Shown piece after piece: positions 24,385-33,080 of a stretch of 64,000 nt of DNA. The DNA comes from Streptomyces paradoxus. Its GTDB lineage: Bacteria; Actinomycetota; Actinomycetes; Streptomycetales; Streptomycetaceae. Position numbers and translations under genes: made by a program. Position 1 is the first letter of the stretch. Every line of letters starts with the position of its first letter. The notes beneath the pieces were generated by a model, which worked only from the letters and a program-made list of their open reading frames with translations, was not told the origin of the DNA and did not search any database. The stretch lies in the NCBI RefSeq assembly GCF_014202475.1, contig NZ_JACHGV010000007.1:412296-476295 (forward strand). Reading direction: 5' to 3'.

Positions 24385-24864
24385 ATGACCAGCGAATCAG
24401 TTCAGCCGATGTCGGGACCGAGCCGCCGCGCCGTCGTGGCGGCGGCTGGCGCGGCGGGGCTCACCGTGGCGCTGACGGCGTGCGGGTCGGACGACAAGGC
24501 GTCCGACCCGTCCACCGAACAGGGCGGCGGCGCGACGAACGAAGGGGGCGGCTCGTCCGCCGGAGCGGGAGCCGGTGGTGCGGCGCTCGCGAAGACCGCC
24601 GACATCCCCGAGGGCAGCGGCAAGATCTTCAAGGACGAGAAGGTGGTGGTCTCGCAGCCGGCGGCGGGCGACTACAAGGCCTTCTCGACGATCTGCACCC
24701 ACCAGAACTGTCCGATGGTGGACCTCAAGGACGACATCATCTCCTGCGCCTGCCACGGCAGTCAGTTCTCCGTCCTCGACGGCAGTGTGAAGAAGGGCCC
24801 GGCGGTCAAGCCGCTGGAGGCGAAGAAGGTGACGGTGAACGGCGACTCCATCACGCTCGCCTGA
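24385..24864 (+). CDS. Rieske 2Fe-2S lipoprotein, Tat-type signal
   Basis: The 159-residue protein has a twin-arginine-like start (GPSRRAVVAAAGAAGLTVAL) with a lipobox (ALTACG), a Gly/Ser-rich linker and a Rieske domain. The cluster ligands are all present in CTHQNC and CACHGSQF. It is therefore folded with its iron-sulphur cluster before Tat export and anchored outside as a lipoprotein. It probably transfers electrons, but no oxidase or cytochrome gene is adjacent. The stop overlaps the end of the convergent isochorismatase-like gene by 14 bp. Confidence 0.9.
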   Translation: MTSESVQPMSGPSRRAVVAAAGAAGLTVALTACGSDDKASDPSTEQGGGATNEGGGSSAGAGAGGAALAKTADIPEGSGKIFKDEKVVVSQPAAGDYKAFSTICTHQNCPMVDLKDDIISCACHGSQFSVLDGSVKKGPAVKPLEAKKVTVNGDSITLA

Positions 24865-25501
24865 CTCCATCCGGACGCTCCAGGCACGCCAGCACCTCGT
24901 CCGTGGTCGCGACCGTGGCGACCAACGCGAGGGTGTGGCGGATCATCGCGGGGGTGTAGTCGGACGGCACCCCCGCGATGGCGTCCGCCGGGACGACGAC
25001 GGTGTAGCCGCGGTTCACCGCGTCGAACACGGCGTTGGGGACGGCCACGTTGGCCGAGACGCCGGTGACGATCAGCGTGCGGCAGCCGAGGTTGCGCAGC
25101 AGCGGGTCGGCGTCGGTGCCCGTGAGGGGTGACAGCCCGTGCAGCCGCCGTACGACGAGGTCCTCCTCGGCGACCTCGATGGGGGCCGCCACCTGCACCG
25201 CCGGGGTGCCGGCCACCTGCTGGACGGGCAGGCGTGCGGCGGCGCGGAAGAGACGGGCGTTGCGGCTGGCCCCGCGGCCGTCGGGACGGCGCTCGGCGAC
25301 GGCGTGCACGACCTGGACGCCGCCTTCGTGGGCGGCCGCCACCAGACGGGCGACGTTGGCGAGGGCACCGCCGGTGCGGGCCTCTTCGGCGAGTTCGGGC
25401 AGTGCGCTGTCCGCCCCGACGACGCCCTCCTGGCACTCGACGGTGAGCAGCACGGTGGTGCCCGGTTCGAGGAGTTCGCTGAGCGCTTGGTGAGAGGGCA
25501 C
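24851..25501 (-). CDS. Isochorismatase-fold protein with altered active site
   Basis: The 216-residue protein has the isochorismatase/cysteine hydrolase fold (LLTVECQEGVVG, then LIVTGVSANVAVPNAVFDAV and GYTVVVPADAI). The usual catalytic Asp (IDMQ) is Glu in VECQ, and the usual nucleophilic Cys (TNICVE) aligns with Ala in ANVAVP. It should therefore not act as an amidase by the Cys mechanism. It may be a hydrolase of isochorismate type or a binding protein. The GTG at 25501 is preceded by GGGGGA. Confidence 0.8.
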   Translation of the reverse strand: MPSHQALSELLEPGTTVLLTVECQEGVVGADSALPELAEEARTGGALANVARLVAAAHEGGVQVVHAVAERRPDGRGASRNARLFRAAARLPVQQVAGTPAVQVAAPIEVAEEDLVVRRLHGLSPLTGTDADPLLRNLGCRTLIVTGVSANVAVPNAVFDAVNRGYTVVVPADAIAGVPSDYTPAMIRHTLALVATVATTDEVLACLERPDGVRRA

Positions 25502-25590
25502 GGTTCCCCCTGTCGCCGGCGGCTGGGCGGGCGAGCGTAACCACCATTGCGCACGGACGGAAGAGAACCCATCCTTTTCTGACGTGATGT

Positions 25591-25606
25591 CAGAGGATCT
25601 CCTCTG
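25591..25606. promoter_or_regulatory. Inverted repeat in divergent promoter region
   Basis: CAGAGGA-TC-TCCTCTG is a perfect 7-bp repeat between the isochorismatase-like gene and the PPOX gene. A smaller repeat, TGAC-GTGAT-GTCA, lies just before it. Confidence 0.5.
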
Positions 25607-25633
25607 GCACGACGTGGGAGAAAGAGGGGGCGC

Positions 25634-26107
25634 ATGACTGTCACGCAGCAGCAGCGCAGAGGCCGGAAGATCATGATGACGCCGGGCGAGCTGGACGACT
25701 TCCTGACCACCCAGCGCACCTGCCGGGTCGCCACGGTGTCGGCCGGCGGCGCACCGCACGTGAGCACGCTGTGGTTCGCCTGGGACGGCGCGTCGATGTG
25801 GCTGTACTCGGTCGTGCGCAGCAAGCGCTGGACCGACCTGCGGCGCGACCCGCGGGTGGCGATCGTGGTCGACACCGGCGAGGAGTACGACGAGCTGCGC
25901 GGCGCCGAGCTGTCCGGCACGGTCGAGTTCGTGGGCGAGATACCGCGCACGGGCGAGCTGCGCGCCGAACTCGACGTCCCCGAGACGCTGTTCGCGCGGA
26001 AGAACTTCGGCCTGGAGGAGATGCCGCACGACGGCCGGCACGCCTGGATCCGGCTGACGCCGGAGAAGATCGTCTCCTGGGACTTCCGCAAACTGGCCGG
26101 GCAGTAG
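25634..26107 (+). CDS. PPOX-class FMN/F420-binding split-barrel protein
   Basis: The 157-residue protein has the pyridoxamine 5'-phosphate oxidase-like split barrel. Visible parts are CRVATVSAGGAPHVSTLWFA, YSVVRSKRWTDLRRDPRVAI and the barrel end (KIVSWDFRKL). These small actinobacterial enzymes often use coenzyme F420 or FMN to reduce small molecules. The exact cofactor and substrate cannot be fixed from sequence. It stands alone after an inverted repeat and is divergent from the isochorismatase-like gene. Confidence 0.85.
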   Translation: MTVTQQQRRGRKIMMTPGELDDFLTTQRTCRVATVSAGGAPHVSTLWFAWDGASMWLYSVVRSKRWTDLRRDPRVAIVVDTGEEYDELRGAELSGTVEFVGEIPRTGELRAELDVPETLFARKNFGLEEMPHDGRHAWIRLTPEKIVSWDFRKLAGQ

Positions 26108-26159
26108 CCGCTTCCCGGGTGCTCCGGCCGGGGCCCGGGCGGCGGCCGCTCCCGGGACG

Positions 26160-27062
26160 TCAGCCGACGCTCTCCCCCGCCGCCCGCAGGGCCTGCACCG
26201 CAGCCCTGATCGACGGGCGGCGGTCCGCGTCCGCGCGCCAGACGACGTACACGTGCCGCCGGACCCGCTGCCTGAGGGGGACGGTCACGACCCCGGCGGG
26301 CACGGGACGCCGGCCGAGCACCGGGGCGATGCACACCCCGAGCCCGGCGGCGACCAGCGCCAGCTGTGTGTGGTTCTCGGCGGCGCGGTGCCCGACGATC
26401 GGCTCCACGCCCTTGGAGCGCAGGGTGAACATCAGCCACTCGTGGCAGAACTCGCCCTCGCCCCAGGTGATCCACTCGTCGTCGGCGAACTCGGCGAGAT
26501 CCACCTCCTCGCGCGCCGCGAGCCGGTGGGCCACCGGCATGGCGACCTCGGCCGGGTCGTCCAGGATCGACGCCTTGACCAGCCCGTCGGGCAGTGCCAT
26601 CGGCTTGTTGTACCAGTCGAGCACCACGGCGAGGTCGAGGTCGCCGCGCACGACTCCGGCGATGCCGAGCTCCGGTTCGAGCTCGCAGGAGCGCAGCCGG
26701 AGCGCGGGGTGCCGCTCGCGCAGCGCGGCCAGCGCGTGGGGGAACAGGCCTCGCGCGGCCGTCGGGAACGCCGACAGTCTGAGCTCGCCCACGACCTGGC
26801 CGCGCTGCGCCTCCAGGTCCGACTGGGCGAGTTCGACCTGGGACAGGATGCGCGCGGCGTGCTCGGCGAGCAGCCGGCCCGCGTCGGTGAGCCGCACGCC
26901 CCGGCCGTTCTTGGCGAGGAGCTGCTGCCCGACCTCCCGTTCCAGCTTGGAGAGCTGCTGCGAGACGGCGGACGTGGTGATGTGCAGCCCCTCGGCCGCG
27001 CCGCTGACCGAGCCGTGCCGGGCGAGGGCATCGAGGGTGCGCAGGCGCTCCAGATTCAACAT
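26160..27062 (-). CDS. LysR-family transcriptional regulator
   Basis: The 300-residue regulator has the LysR helix-turn-helix in residues 5-65 (RLRTLDALARHGSVSGAAEG, LHITTSAVSQQLSKLEREVG) and the two-lobed periplasmic-binding-like effector domain after residue 90. It is divergent from an EamA transporter at 27138, and a CTCG-N9-CGAG repeat lies in the 75-bp gap. This is the classic LysR arrangement, so it probably activates the transporter and represses itself. The effector is unknown. Confidence 0.93.
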   Translation of the reverse strand: MLNLERLRTLDALARHGSVSGAAEGLHITTSAVSQQLSKLEREVGQQLLAKNGRGVRLTDAGRLLAEHAARILSQVELAQSDLEAQRGQVVGELRLSAFPTAARGLFPHALAALRERHPALRLRSCELEPELGIAGVVRGDLDLAVVLDWYNKPMALPDGLVKASILDDPAEVAMPVAHRLAAREEVDLAEFADDEWITWGEGEFCHEWLMFTLRSKGVEPIVGHRAAENHTQLALVAAGLGVCIAPVLGRRPVPAGVVTVPLRQRVRRHVYVVWRADADRRPSIRAAVQALRAAGESVG

Positions 27063-27095
27063 GTAAGCAATGCTACGCAGTACCGGGTGCGAAAT

Positions 27096-27112
27096 CTCGA
27101 TTGTGCTACGAG
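27096..27112. promoter_or_regulatory. LysR-type box candidate
   Basis: CTCG-ATTGTGCTA-CGAG is an interrupted dyad with T-N11-A-like geometry between the LysR gene and the EamA transporter gene. Confidence 0.5.
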
Positions 27113-27137
27113 GTTCTCTTGGCACATCGTGGCTGCC

Positions 27138-28085
27138 ATGAGCACCGTCACCACACCGCCCGGCCGGGTCGCCGGCGCCCCGTCCGCTCCGCTCCGCCGC
27201 CGCCTCGACTGGCGTCTGCGGTTCGCCGCCCTGTCCCTGATCTGGGGCTTCAGCTTTCTCCTCATCAAGGTGGGAACCGGGGCGTACGCGCCGTTCCAGG
27301 TGACGCTCGGCCGGCTGCTGTTCGGCACGGCGGTGCTGGCCGCCGCGATGGCGGTGCGCCGCGAGCGGCTGCCGCGCGGAATCCGGGTCTGGGGGCATCT
27401 GACGGTCGCCGCGTTCCTGCTCAACGCCCTGCCGTTCTCGCTGTTCGCGTACGCCGAACTGACCATCCCGTCCACGCTGGCCGGCATCTGCAACGCGACC
27501 TCACCGCTGTGGGGCATGGCGCTGTCGCTGGTCGCCCTGTCGGAGGACCGCCCGACCCGGGTCCGGGTCGCCGGGCTCGGCCTCGGCTTCCTCGGGGTGC
27601 TCACGGTGCTGGGTGCCTGGCAGGGCTTCCACGGCCTGGACGCCACCGGGACGGCACTGGCCCTGCTCGGCTCCCTCAGCTACCCGATCGGCTGGATCTA
27701 CGTCCGCCGCACGCTGGCCGGCACCGGCGACTCCCACCTGTCGATGACCGGTGCCCAGTTGCTGCTCGCGACGATCCAGCTGGCGGTCGTCACCCCGCTG
27801 TTCACGACCCTGCCCACCCGCGTGTCCGTCGGACCGCTGCTGGCGATCGCCGCCCTGGGCGCGCTGGGCACGGGCCTGGCGGTGCTCCTCCAGTACGGCC
27901 TGGTCGCCGAGGTCGGCCCGACGACCGCCCAGATGGTCACGTACTTCATCCCGGTCATCGCCACGGCCGCGGGCGTGGCGCTTCTCGGCGAGGCACTCAC
28001 GTGGTCGACGCCGGTCGGAGCCGTGATCGTGCTGACGGGGGCGGCCCTCACCCAGATACGCCCCAAGTCCCGCCCGGAGTCGTAG
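27138..28085 (+). CDS. EamA/DMT-family transporter
   Basis: The 315-residue protein has ten hydrophobic segments in two EamA repeats, beginning LRFAALSLIWGFSFLLIKVG and again at LDATGTALALLGSLSYPIGW. Such drug/metabolite transporters mostly export amino acids or small metabolites. The divergent LysR gene suggests control by its substrate. The ATG at 27138 matches family starts. Confidence 0.88.
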   Translation: MSTVTTPPGRVAGAPSAPLRRRLDWRLRFAALSLIWGFSFLLIKVGTGAYAPFQVTLGRLLFGTAVLAAAMAVRRERLPRGIRVWGHLTVAAFLLNALPFSLFAYAELTIPSTLAGICNATSPLWGMALSLVALSEDRPTRVRVAGLGLGFLGVLTVLGAWQGFHGLDATGTALALLGSLSYPIGWIYVRRTLAGTGDSHLSMTGAQLLLATIQLAVVTPLFTTLPTRVSVGPLLAIAALGALGTGLAVLLQYGLVAEVGPTTAQMVTYFIPVIATAAGVALLGEALTWSTPVGAVIVLTGAALTQIRPKSRPES

Positions 28086-28122
28086 TGCCGGCCCCTCCCG
28101 GCCGTGGTCCTGAGGCCGTGCC

Positions 28123-29454
28123 TCAGTCGTAGCTCCGCGCGGGAGCGGGCCCGACCGCCGAGGTGATCGCGTCGGCCAGCTTCTCGACCTCGCCGTCGGC
28201 GAGGGTCGAGACGGTGACCCGGATACCGGGCGGCGCGGCCAGCCGGAAGCGGGCCCCGGGGGCCACGGCCCAGCCGGCGTGCAGCAGCCGGGCGACGGCG
28301 CCGGTCTCGTCCGGCACGGGCACCCACACGTTCATGCCGCTGCGCCCGTGCGCCGCGACACCGCGCCGTGCGAGCGCGCCGATCAGCGCGTCCCGCCGCC
28401 TCCCGTACGACGCCGCCACCTCGGCCGTGTCCACCGCGCCGCCGGCCCACAGCCGCACCAGGGCCCGCTGCATCAGACGGCTGACCCAGCCCGGTCCGAG
28501 CCGGTGCCGTCCACTGACCCGGTCCACGGTGAGGGTGTCCCCGGTGAGCAGGGCGAGACGCAGATCGGGGCCGTAGGCCTTGGCCGCCGAGCGGACGAAC
28601 GCCCAGTGGCGGGTGACTCCGGCCAGCGGGTGCAGGGGCAGGTCGACGATGCCGTGCCCGTGGTCGTCCTCGATCAGCAGGACCTCCGGGTGCTCCCGGA
28701 GCACGGCTCGCAGGGCCCGCGCGCGCGGCGCGCTCACCGCCGCGCCGGTCGGGTTCTGCGCCCGGTCCGTCACGATCAGAGCCCGCGCCCCGGCCTCCAG
28801 CGCCCGCCGGACGTCCTCCGCGCGGGGCCCCTCGTCGTCGACACCCACCGGCACGGTCCGCAGTCCGAGCGCCGGCACGAGATCGAGGGTGCGGCCCCAG
28901 CCGGGATCCTCGACGGCGACGGCGTCGCCGGGCTTGAGGTGGGCCGCCAGCACCCGTTCGACGCCGTCCAGTGCCCCGGAGACCACGGCCACCGGCCCCT
29001 CCGGCACCCCGTCGGCGTCGAAGCCGGCCCGCGCCATCCGGGCCAGCTCCGGCTCCACGGGTGTGCCCCCGTAGAGCACCGGCGCCCGGTCCCCCTCGGC
29101 GGCGGCCGCCGCGAACGCGTCCGCGAGCGGCGGCAGCAGCGCCGGGTCCGGATTGCCCTGCGCCACGTCCCGCACGCCCTCGGGGACGTCCACCCTGAAG
29201 TGCTCCCGCCCGGTCGTCGCCGGGGCGGGCCGCACCCGGCTGCCCCGCCGGCCCGCGGTCTCGATGACCCCGCGCTCGCGCAGGGTCCGGTACGCGGCCG
29301 CCACCGTGTTGGGATTCACCCCCAGCCGTTCGGCCAACTCCCGCATGGGAGGCAGCAGTTGCCCCGGCCGCAGCTCACCTGCCCCCACCGCGCGCTCGAT
29401 GCTCGCGGAAATGTCCGCTGCGCGACGCCCACTGATCGGATACTCTCCTAGCAC
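28123..29454 (-). CDS. MocR-type PLP-dependent regulator (GntR-aminotransferase fusion)
   Basis: The 443-residue protein is a GntR winged helix (residues 10-75; ELRPGQLLPPMRELAERLGV, NPNTVAAAYRTLRERGVIET) fused to a fold-type I aminotransferase domain. The PLP-binding Lys is in VRSAAKAYGPDLRL and the Asn in DRAQNPTGAAVS. MocR regulators of the PdxR subgroup sense pyridoxal phosphate and control vitamin B6 genes. Two pyridoxamine-oxidase-like genes are divergent from it. The GTG start lies 24 bp from the ATG of the first of these, with a palindrome between. Confidence 0.92.
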   Translation of the reverse strand: MLGEYPISGRRAADISASIERAVGAGELRPGQLLPPMRELAERLGVNPNTVAAAYRTLRERGVIETAGRRGSRVRPAPATTGREHFRVDVPEGVRDVAQGNPDPALLPPLADAFAAAAAEGDRAPVLYGGTPVEPELARMARAGFDADGVPEGPVAVVSGALDGVERVLAAHLKPGDAVAVEDPGWGRTLDLVPALGLRTVPVGVDDEGPRAEDVRRALEAGARALIVTDRAQNPTGAAVSAPRARALRAVLREHPEVLLIEDDHGHGIVDLPLHPLAGVTRHWAFVRSAAKAYGPDLRLALLTGDTLTVDRVSGRHRLGPGWVSRLMQRALVRLWAGGAVDTAEVAASYGRRRDALIGALARRGVAAHGRSGMNVWVPVPDETGAVARLLHAGWAVAPGARFRLAAPPGIRVTVSTLADGEVEKLADAITSAVGPAPARSYD

Positions 29455-29465
29455 AAAGCTAAGTA

Positions 29466-29477
29466 TGCACTAGTGCA
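29466..29477. promoter_or_regulatory. Palindromic MocR operator candidate
   Basis: TGCACTAGTGCA is a perfect 12-bp palindrome that abuts the ATG at 29478. A related GCAC element (TAGCACAAAG) lies about 15 bp away by the MocR start. Confidence 0.55.
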
Positions 29478-30176
29478 ATGGAGAGCGCCATGCAGGGGAC
29501 CGCGCAGACGCCGTCGCAGCCCGAGACCGGCTACACCCCGACCGACCGCACCGTCCCCACCCGCTCCCCGGACCGGGCCTCGTACGACAAGGACCTGGTG
29601 CACGCAATACTCGACGAGGCCTACGTCTGCCACCTCGGGTTCGTCCGCGACGGGGCACCGGTCGTACTGCCCACGCTGTACGCCCGCGTCGGCGAGCGGC
29701 TGTACGTGCACGGCTCGACGGGCTCGCGTCCGCTGCGGGCGGCCGGCCAGGCCGACCCGGGCCTCCCGGTCTGCCTGACGGTCACGCACGTCGACGGTCT
29801 GGTGCTGGCCCGCTCGGCCTTCCACCACTCGATCAACTACCGCTCCGTGGTGGTGCACGGCGTCGCCCACGACGTGAGGGACCCCGAGGAGAAGCGGCAG
29901 GCACTGGACGCCCTGGTCGACCACGTCGTGCCCGGCCGCTCCGCCGACTCGCGCCCCGCCGACAAGAAGGAGCTCGCCGCCACCGCCGTGATCCGCCTGG
30001 ACCTGGACGAGGTCTCCGCGAAGCTGCGCACCGGCGGCGTGAACGACGAACCGGAGGATCTCGCCCTCCCCCACTGGGCCGGTGTCGTCCCGGTCCGGCG
30101 CACCTACGGCACCCCGGTCTCCGACCCCGGCCTGGCTCCCGGCACCGAACTGCCCGGCTACCTCGCGGCCTTGTGA
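29478..30176 (+). CDS. Pyridoxamine 5'-phosphate oxidase family protein
   Basis: The 232-residue protein has the FMN split barrel of the PNPOx-like superfamily: AYVCHLGFVRDGAPVVLPTL, RLYVHGSTGSRPLR, YRSVVVHGVAHDVRDPEEK. The first 30 residues are a polar tail. It is divergent from a MocR regulator and overlaps the next gene (TGATG). The context suggests a role in vitamin B6 or flavin chemistry under MocR control. An FMN- or heme-binding role is equally possible from sequence. Confidence 0.88.
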   Translation: MESAMQGTAQTPSQPETGYTPTDRTVPTRSPDRASYDKDLVHAILDEAYVCHLGFVRDGAPVVLPTLYARVGERLYVHGSTGSRPLRAAGQADPGLPVCLTVTHVDGLVLARSAFHHSINYRSVVVHGVAHDVRDPEEKRQALDALVDHVVPGRSADSRPADKKELAATAVIRLDLDEVSAKLRTGGVNDEPEDLALPHWAGVVPVRRTYGTPVSDPGLAPGTELPGYLAAL

Positions 30177-30808
30177 TGCTGATCCATCCCTGGGACGCGC
30201 CCCGAGACGACGCCGAGTGGCAGCAGTGGCTGGCCGGTCACGACTTCGGTCAGCTCGCCGTCAACGGCCTGCCGGGCGAACCTCCCCACGTCCAGCCCCT
30301 GCACTTCGCCTACGATGCCGGGCGCCGTGAGGTCGTCTCCCATCTCGCCCGTCCGAACCCGCTCTGGCCTGCCCTGGAGGCCGGCCCGGACGTCCTGCTG
30401 AGCGTGGTCGACGACTACGTGTTCGTGCCCGGGCCCTGGCAGGCCGCCCCGGACGTCCCGCCCGAGCACGGCACCCCGACGAGCTTCTACACAGCCGTAC
30501 AGCTCCGCTGCCGCGCCCATGTCGTGGACGACCCGGAGGAGAAGGCCGAGCTGCTCAACCGCCAGGTCGACCACTTCCAGCCGATGGGGGGCTCCGCACG
30601 GGCAGTGGCGGGTGAGGCCCCGTACGGCAGGATGCTCGCCGGCATTCGCGGCCTGCGCCTCGAAGTGACGGACGTACGGGCGAAGTTCAAGTACGCGAGC
30701 CACAAGCCGGCCGAAGTCCGGGACCGGATCGCCGCGGGCCTCGCGGCCCGCGGCGGTCCGGGTGACGGAAGGGCTCGCGACCATCTCCTGCGCAGGCAGG
30801 AGGCCTAA
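30176..30808 (+). CDS. FMN-binding split-barrel protein (PaiB type)
   Basis: The 210-residue protein matches the PaiB/FMN-binding negative regulator family: MLIHPWDAPRDDAEWQQWLA at the start, HLARPNPLWPAL with the FMN-contacting residues, VVDDYVFVPGPWQ and the end KFKYASHKPAEVRDRI. PaiB in Bacillus affects sporulation and protease genes, while other members are enzymes. The ATG overlaps the upstream stop (TGATG), which shows translational coupling with the PNPOx-like gene. Confidence 0.88.
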   Translation: MLIHPWDAPRDDAEWQQWLAGHDFGQLAVNGLPGEPPHVQPLHFAYDAGRREVVSHLARPNPLWPALEAGPDVLLSVVDDYVFVPGPWQAAPDVPPEHGTPTSFYTAVQLRCRAHVVDDPEEKAELLNRQVDHFQPMGGSARAVAGEAPYGRMLAGIRGLRLEVTDVRAKFKYASHKPAEVRDRIAAGLAARGGPGDGRARDHLLRRQEA

Positions 30809-30812
30809 AGCC

Positions 30813-31760
30813 TCACACGGCTGTCACCGGCTCCTCGCTCGTCCGGGCGCCTCGCGCCTCCCCCACCGCCAGGGCCGCCACCGAACCGAGCATCAGCAGG
30901 GTTCCGGCCAGCGTCGCCGCCGTGAGGTGCTCGCCGAGCAGGACGACGGCGAGCACCGCCGCGCTCACCGGTTCGAGCAGCATGATCACCGAGACGGTGG
31001 CGGACCGCACGACGGCCGCGCCCGCGAAGTAGAGGCCGTAGGCGAGCGCGGTGGGGACAGCGGCGACGTAGACCAGCAGGAGCAGGAGCCGGCCGGGCTC
31101 CTCGGTGTGCGGCAGCAGTCCCTCCGCCAGGGCGAACGGCAGCAGGCACAGGCTCGTGACGGCGAAGGCCCCGGCGGTCCGGGCGGCGTCCGCGTCGCCG
31201 TCGCGGCCCCACCGGCGGGTGAGCAGCGTCATCGCGCTGTATCCGGCCGCGGACAGCAGCGCGAGCAGCACACCCACGGGGCGTACGGTCGTGCCCCCTC
31301 CACCGAGGAAGAGGACCGTGAGCCCGGCGAGGGCACCCGTGACGGCGACGGCACCGCCCCGGCCCAGACGCTCGGCGAGGGTCAGCCGGGCGCCGAGCGC
31401 GATGAGGACGGGCCCCGCGCCCAGGGTGACGACGGTGGCCACGGCGAGCCCGGTGGCGGAGACGGCCGCGAAGTACGCGGTCTGGAAGACGGCGAGCCCG
31501 AGCCCGGTGACCCCGGCCCGCAGCGCCCGGCGCCTAAGCGGTTCTCGCGCGGGGGTCCCGGCGCGGGGCCGCAGCAGGCGGACGGCGAGGAGCAGCACGA
31601 GACCGGCGGCGCAGCGCCAGAAGGAAAGGGCGACCGGCCCCAAGTCGCTGGCCCGGTAGACCAGGGAGGCGGCCGCACCGGCGGTGCCCCAGGCGACACC
31701 GGCGACGATCAGATAGAGGAGGCCTCGCCCGACGGGCAGGCCGATGGCAGTGTTCGACAC
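30813..31760 (-). CDS. EamA/DMT-family transporter
   Basis: The 315-residue membrane protein has ten hydrophobic segments in two EamA repeats (LLYLIVAGVAWGTAGAAASL first; VGVLLALLSAAGYSAMTLLT second). It is likely a metabolite exporter. The GTG at 31760 is favoured because GGAGAG precedes it. The gene converges with the PaiB-like gene and is followed upstream by a second EamA gene on the same strand. The two are paralogues of different substrate class, not recent duplicates. Confidence 0.87.
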   Translation of the reverse strand: MSNTAIGLPVGRGLLYLIVAGVAWGTAGAAASLVYRASDLGPVALSFWRCAAGLVLLLAVRLLRPRAGTPAREPLRRRALRAGVTGLGLAVFQTAYFAAVSATGLAVATVVTLGAGPVLIALGARLTLAERLGRGGAVAVTGALAGLTVLFLGGGGTTVRPVGVLLALLSAAGYSAMTLLTRRWGRDGDADAARTAGAFAVTSLCLLPFALAEGLLPHTEEPGRLLLLLVYVAAVPTALAYGLYFAGAAVVRSATVSVIMLLEPVSAAVLAVVLLGEHLTAATLAGTLLMLGSVAALAVGEARGARTSEEPVTAV

Positions 31761-31986
31761 GCGTTCTCTCCGCAGACGCGCACGGCACGCCGCACGCGAC
31801 AAGCGGCGGCAGGTGCGCGGAAGTTCGGGAAGAACCCCGGATCAGTGAGGATCAGGGGTCCACGGACTTCGTCTGCGGGCAGCACCGTTCTGCGCGGCGG
31901 CGAGACGCCGGGCGCGGTTTCCGGAGGGCCCGCCTCAGGCGGCCGGAGGCGGAAGAACGAGTGCGTTCGAAGGCATGATCGGAACC

Positions 31987-32991
31987 CTATGCGCTGGTTC
32001 CGCGCCGGGACAATTCTCTTTCCGGGCCACCGCTCGCCACCGGCTGCCCGGAGCCCTTCGAGGGCGTCGAGGACTGCGCGATGAACGCGCCCGCCAGCAC
32101 GATCGCCCCACCGGCGATCTGTGGTGCCGAGAGGTGCTCGCCGAGCAGGACCCAGGCCAGGACGGTGGCGATGACCGCTTCGAGGCAGGCCACGACACCC
32201 GCGACCTGCGGGGAGAGCCGGCGCACGGAGACCACACCGGTGACGTAGGCGACGACGGTGGCGACGAGGACGATCCACCCCAGCAGGACGACGGCGGCGA
32301 CGGGCCTGCCGTCCATGCTCGCGGTGCCCTGGAGCACCGACCAGTCCATGGTCCAGGGCCGGGCGACGACGGTCAGCACGGCCGCGCCGACCAGCAGCCC
32401 GTAAGCGATGACACCGAGCGGGTCGGGCGCCTCGTCCCCGGCGTCGCTGCCCTGGTCGGACAGGACGAAGTAGCCGACCTGGCAGCAGGCCGCGCCGAGC
32501 GCGAGCAGCAGCCCCAGGGCATCGAAGCGGAGGCCCGACCACACCTCGACGACACAGGCGAGTCCTCCGACCGCGAGCACGACACCGACGGCCGCGGCAC
32601 GCGTCACGGGCCGTTTCTGCACGAACCGCACCCAGCCGAGCACGAGCGCGGGCGCCAGGTACTCGATGAGCAGCGCCACCCCGACGGGGATCCGGGAGAG
32701 CGCCGCGAAGTAGCAGGCCTGGACACCGGCGACGGCGAGCAGCCCGAACCCGGCGAGCAGCCCGGGCCGCCTCCGCAGCAGCGCGCGATGGCGCACGGCG
32801 AGCGGCAGCATGACCAACGCGGCCCCGGCCACGCGCAGCCACACCACGTGCAGCGGGTCCAGGCCCGCCTCGATCAGCGGCTTGGCCGCGACACCGGATC
32901 CGCCGAAGGCCACCGCGGACAGGAGCGCGAGGCCGAGCCCCACACCCCTGCCGCGCCCGCTCACGCTGCTGTCAGAGGTACGCACCGGCAC
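31987..32991 (-). CDS. EamA/DMT-family transporter
   Basis: The 334-residue protein has ten hydrophobic segments with EamA features (LGLALLSAVAFGGSGVAAKP; LLEGH-like loop LLGEHLSAPQIAGG). It ends in a polar tail of about 25 residues. It resembles the RhtA-type threonine and homoserine exporters in its first repeat (PLHVVWLRVAGAALVMLP), but this is only a likeness. Two in-frame GTG codons at 32991 and 32985 are possible starts. A stem (CGCCTC...GAGGCG) lies in the 226-bp gap to the next EamA gene. Confidence 0.85.
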   Translation of the reverse strand: MPVRTSDSSVSGRGRGVGLGLALLSAVAFGGSGVAAKPLIEAGLDPLHVVWLRVAGAALVMLPLAVRHRALLRRRPGLLAGFGLLAVAGVQACYFAALSRIPVGVALLIEYLAPALVLGWVRFVQKRPVTRAAAVGVVLAVGGLACVVEVWSGLRFDALGLLLALGAACCQVGYFVLSDQGSDAGDEAPDPLGVIAYGLLVGAAVLTVVARPWTMDWSVLQGTASMDGRPVAAVVLLGWIVLVATVVAYVTGVVSVRRLSPQVAGVVACLEAVIATVLAWVLLGEHLSAPQIAGGAIVLAGAFIAQSSTPSKGSGQPVASGGPERELSRRGTSA

Positions 32992-33080
32992 ATGATGGCA
33001 GGCCGCGACAGGAGCGTCATCCCCTATGACACCTGTCTCACTGCCTGGACGGGGCGGACGGCCCCTCCGGGTGCCGCCGC

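Noticed and set aside
30813..32991. Two EamA genes as a recent tandem duplication
   Set aside because: Their sequences differ throughout, and they have separate upstream regions, so they are distinct family members.
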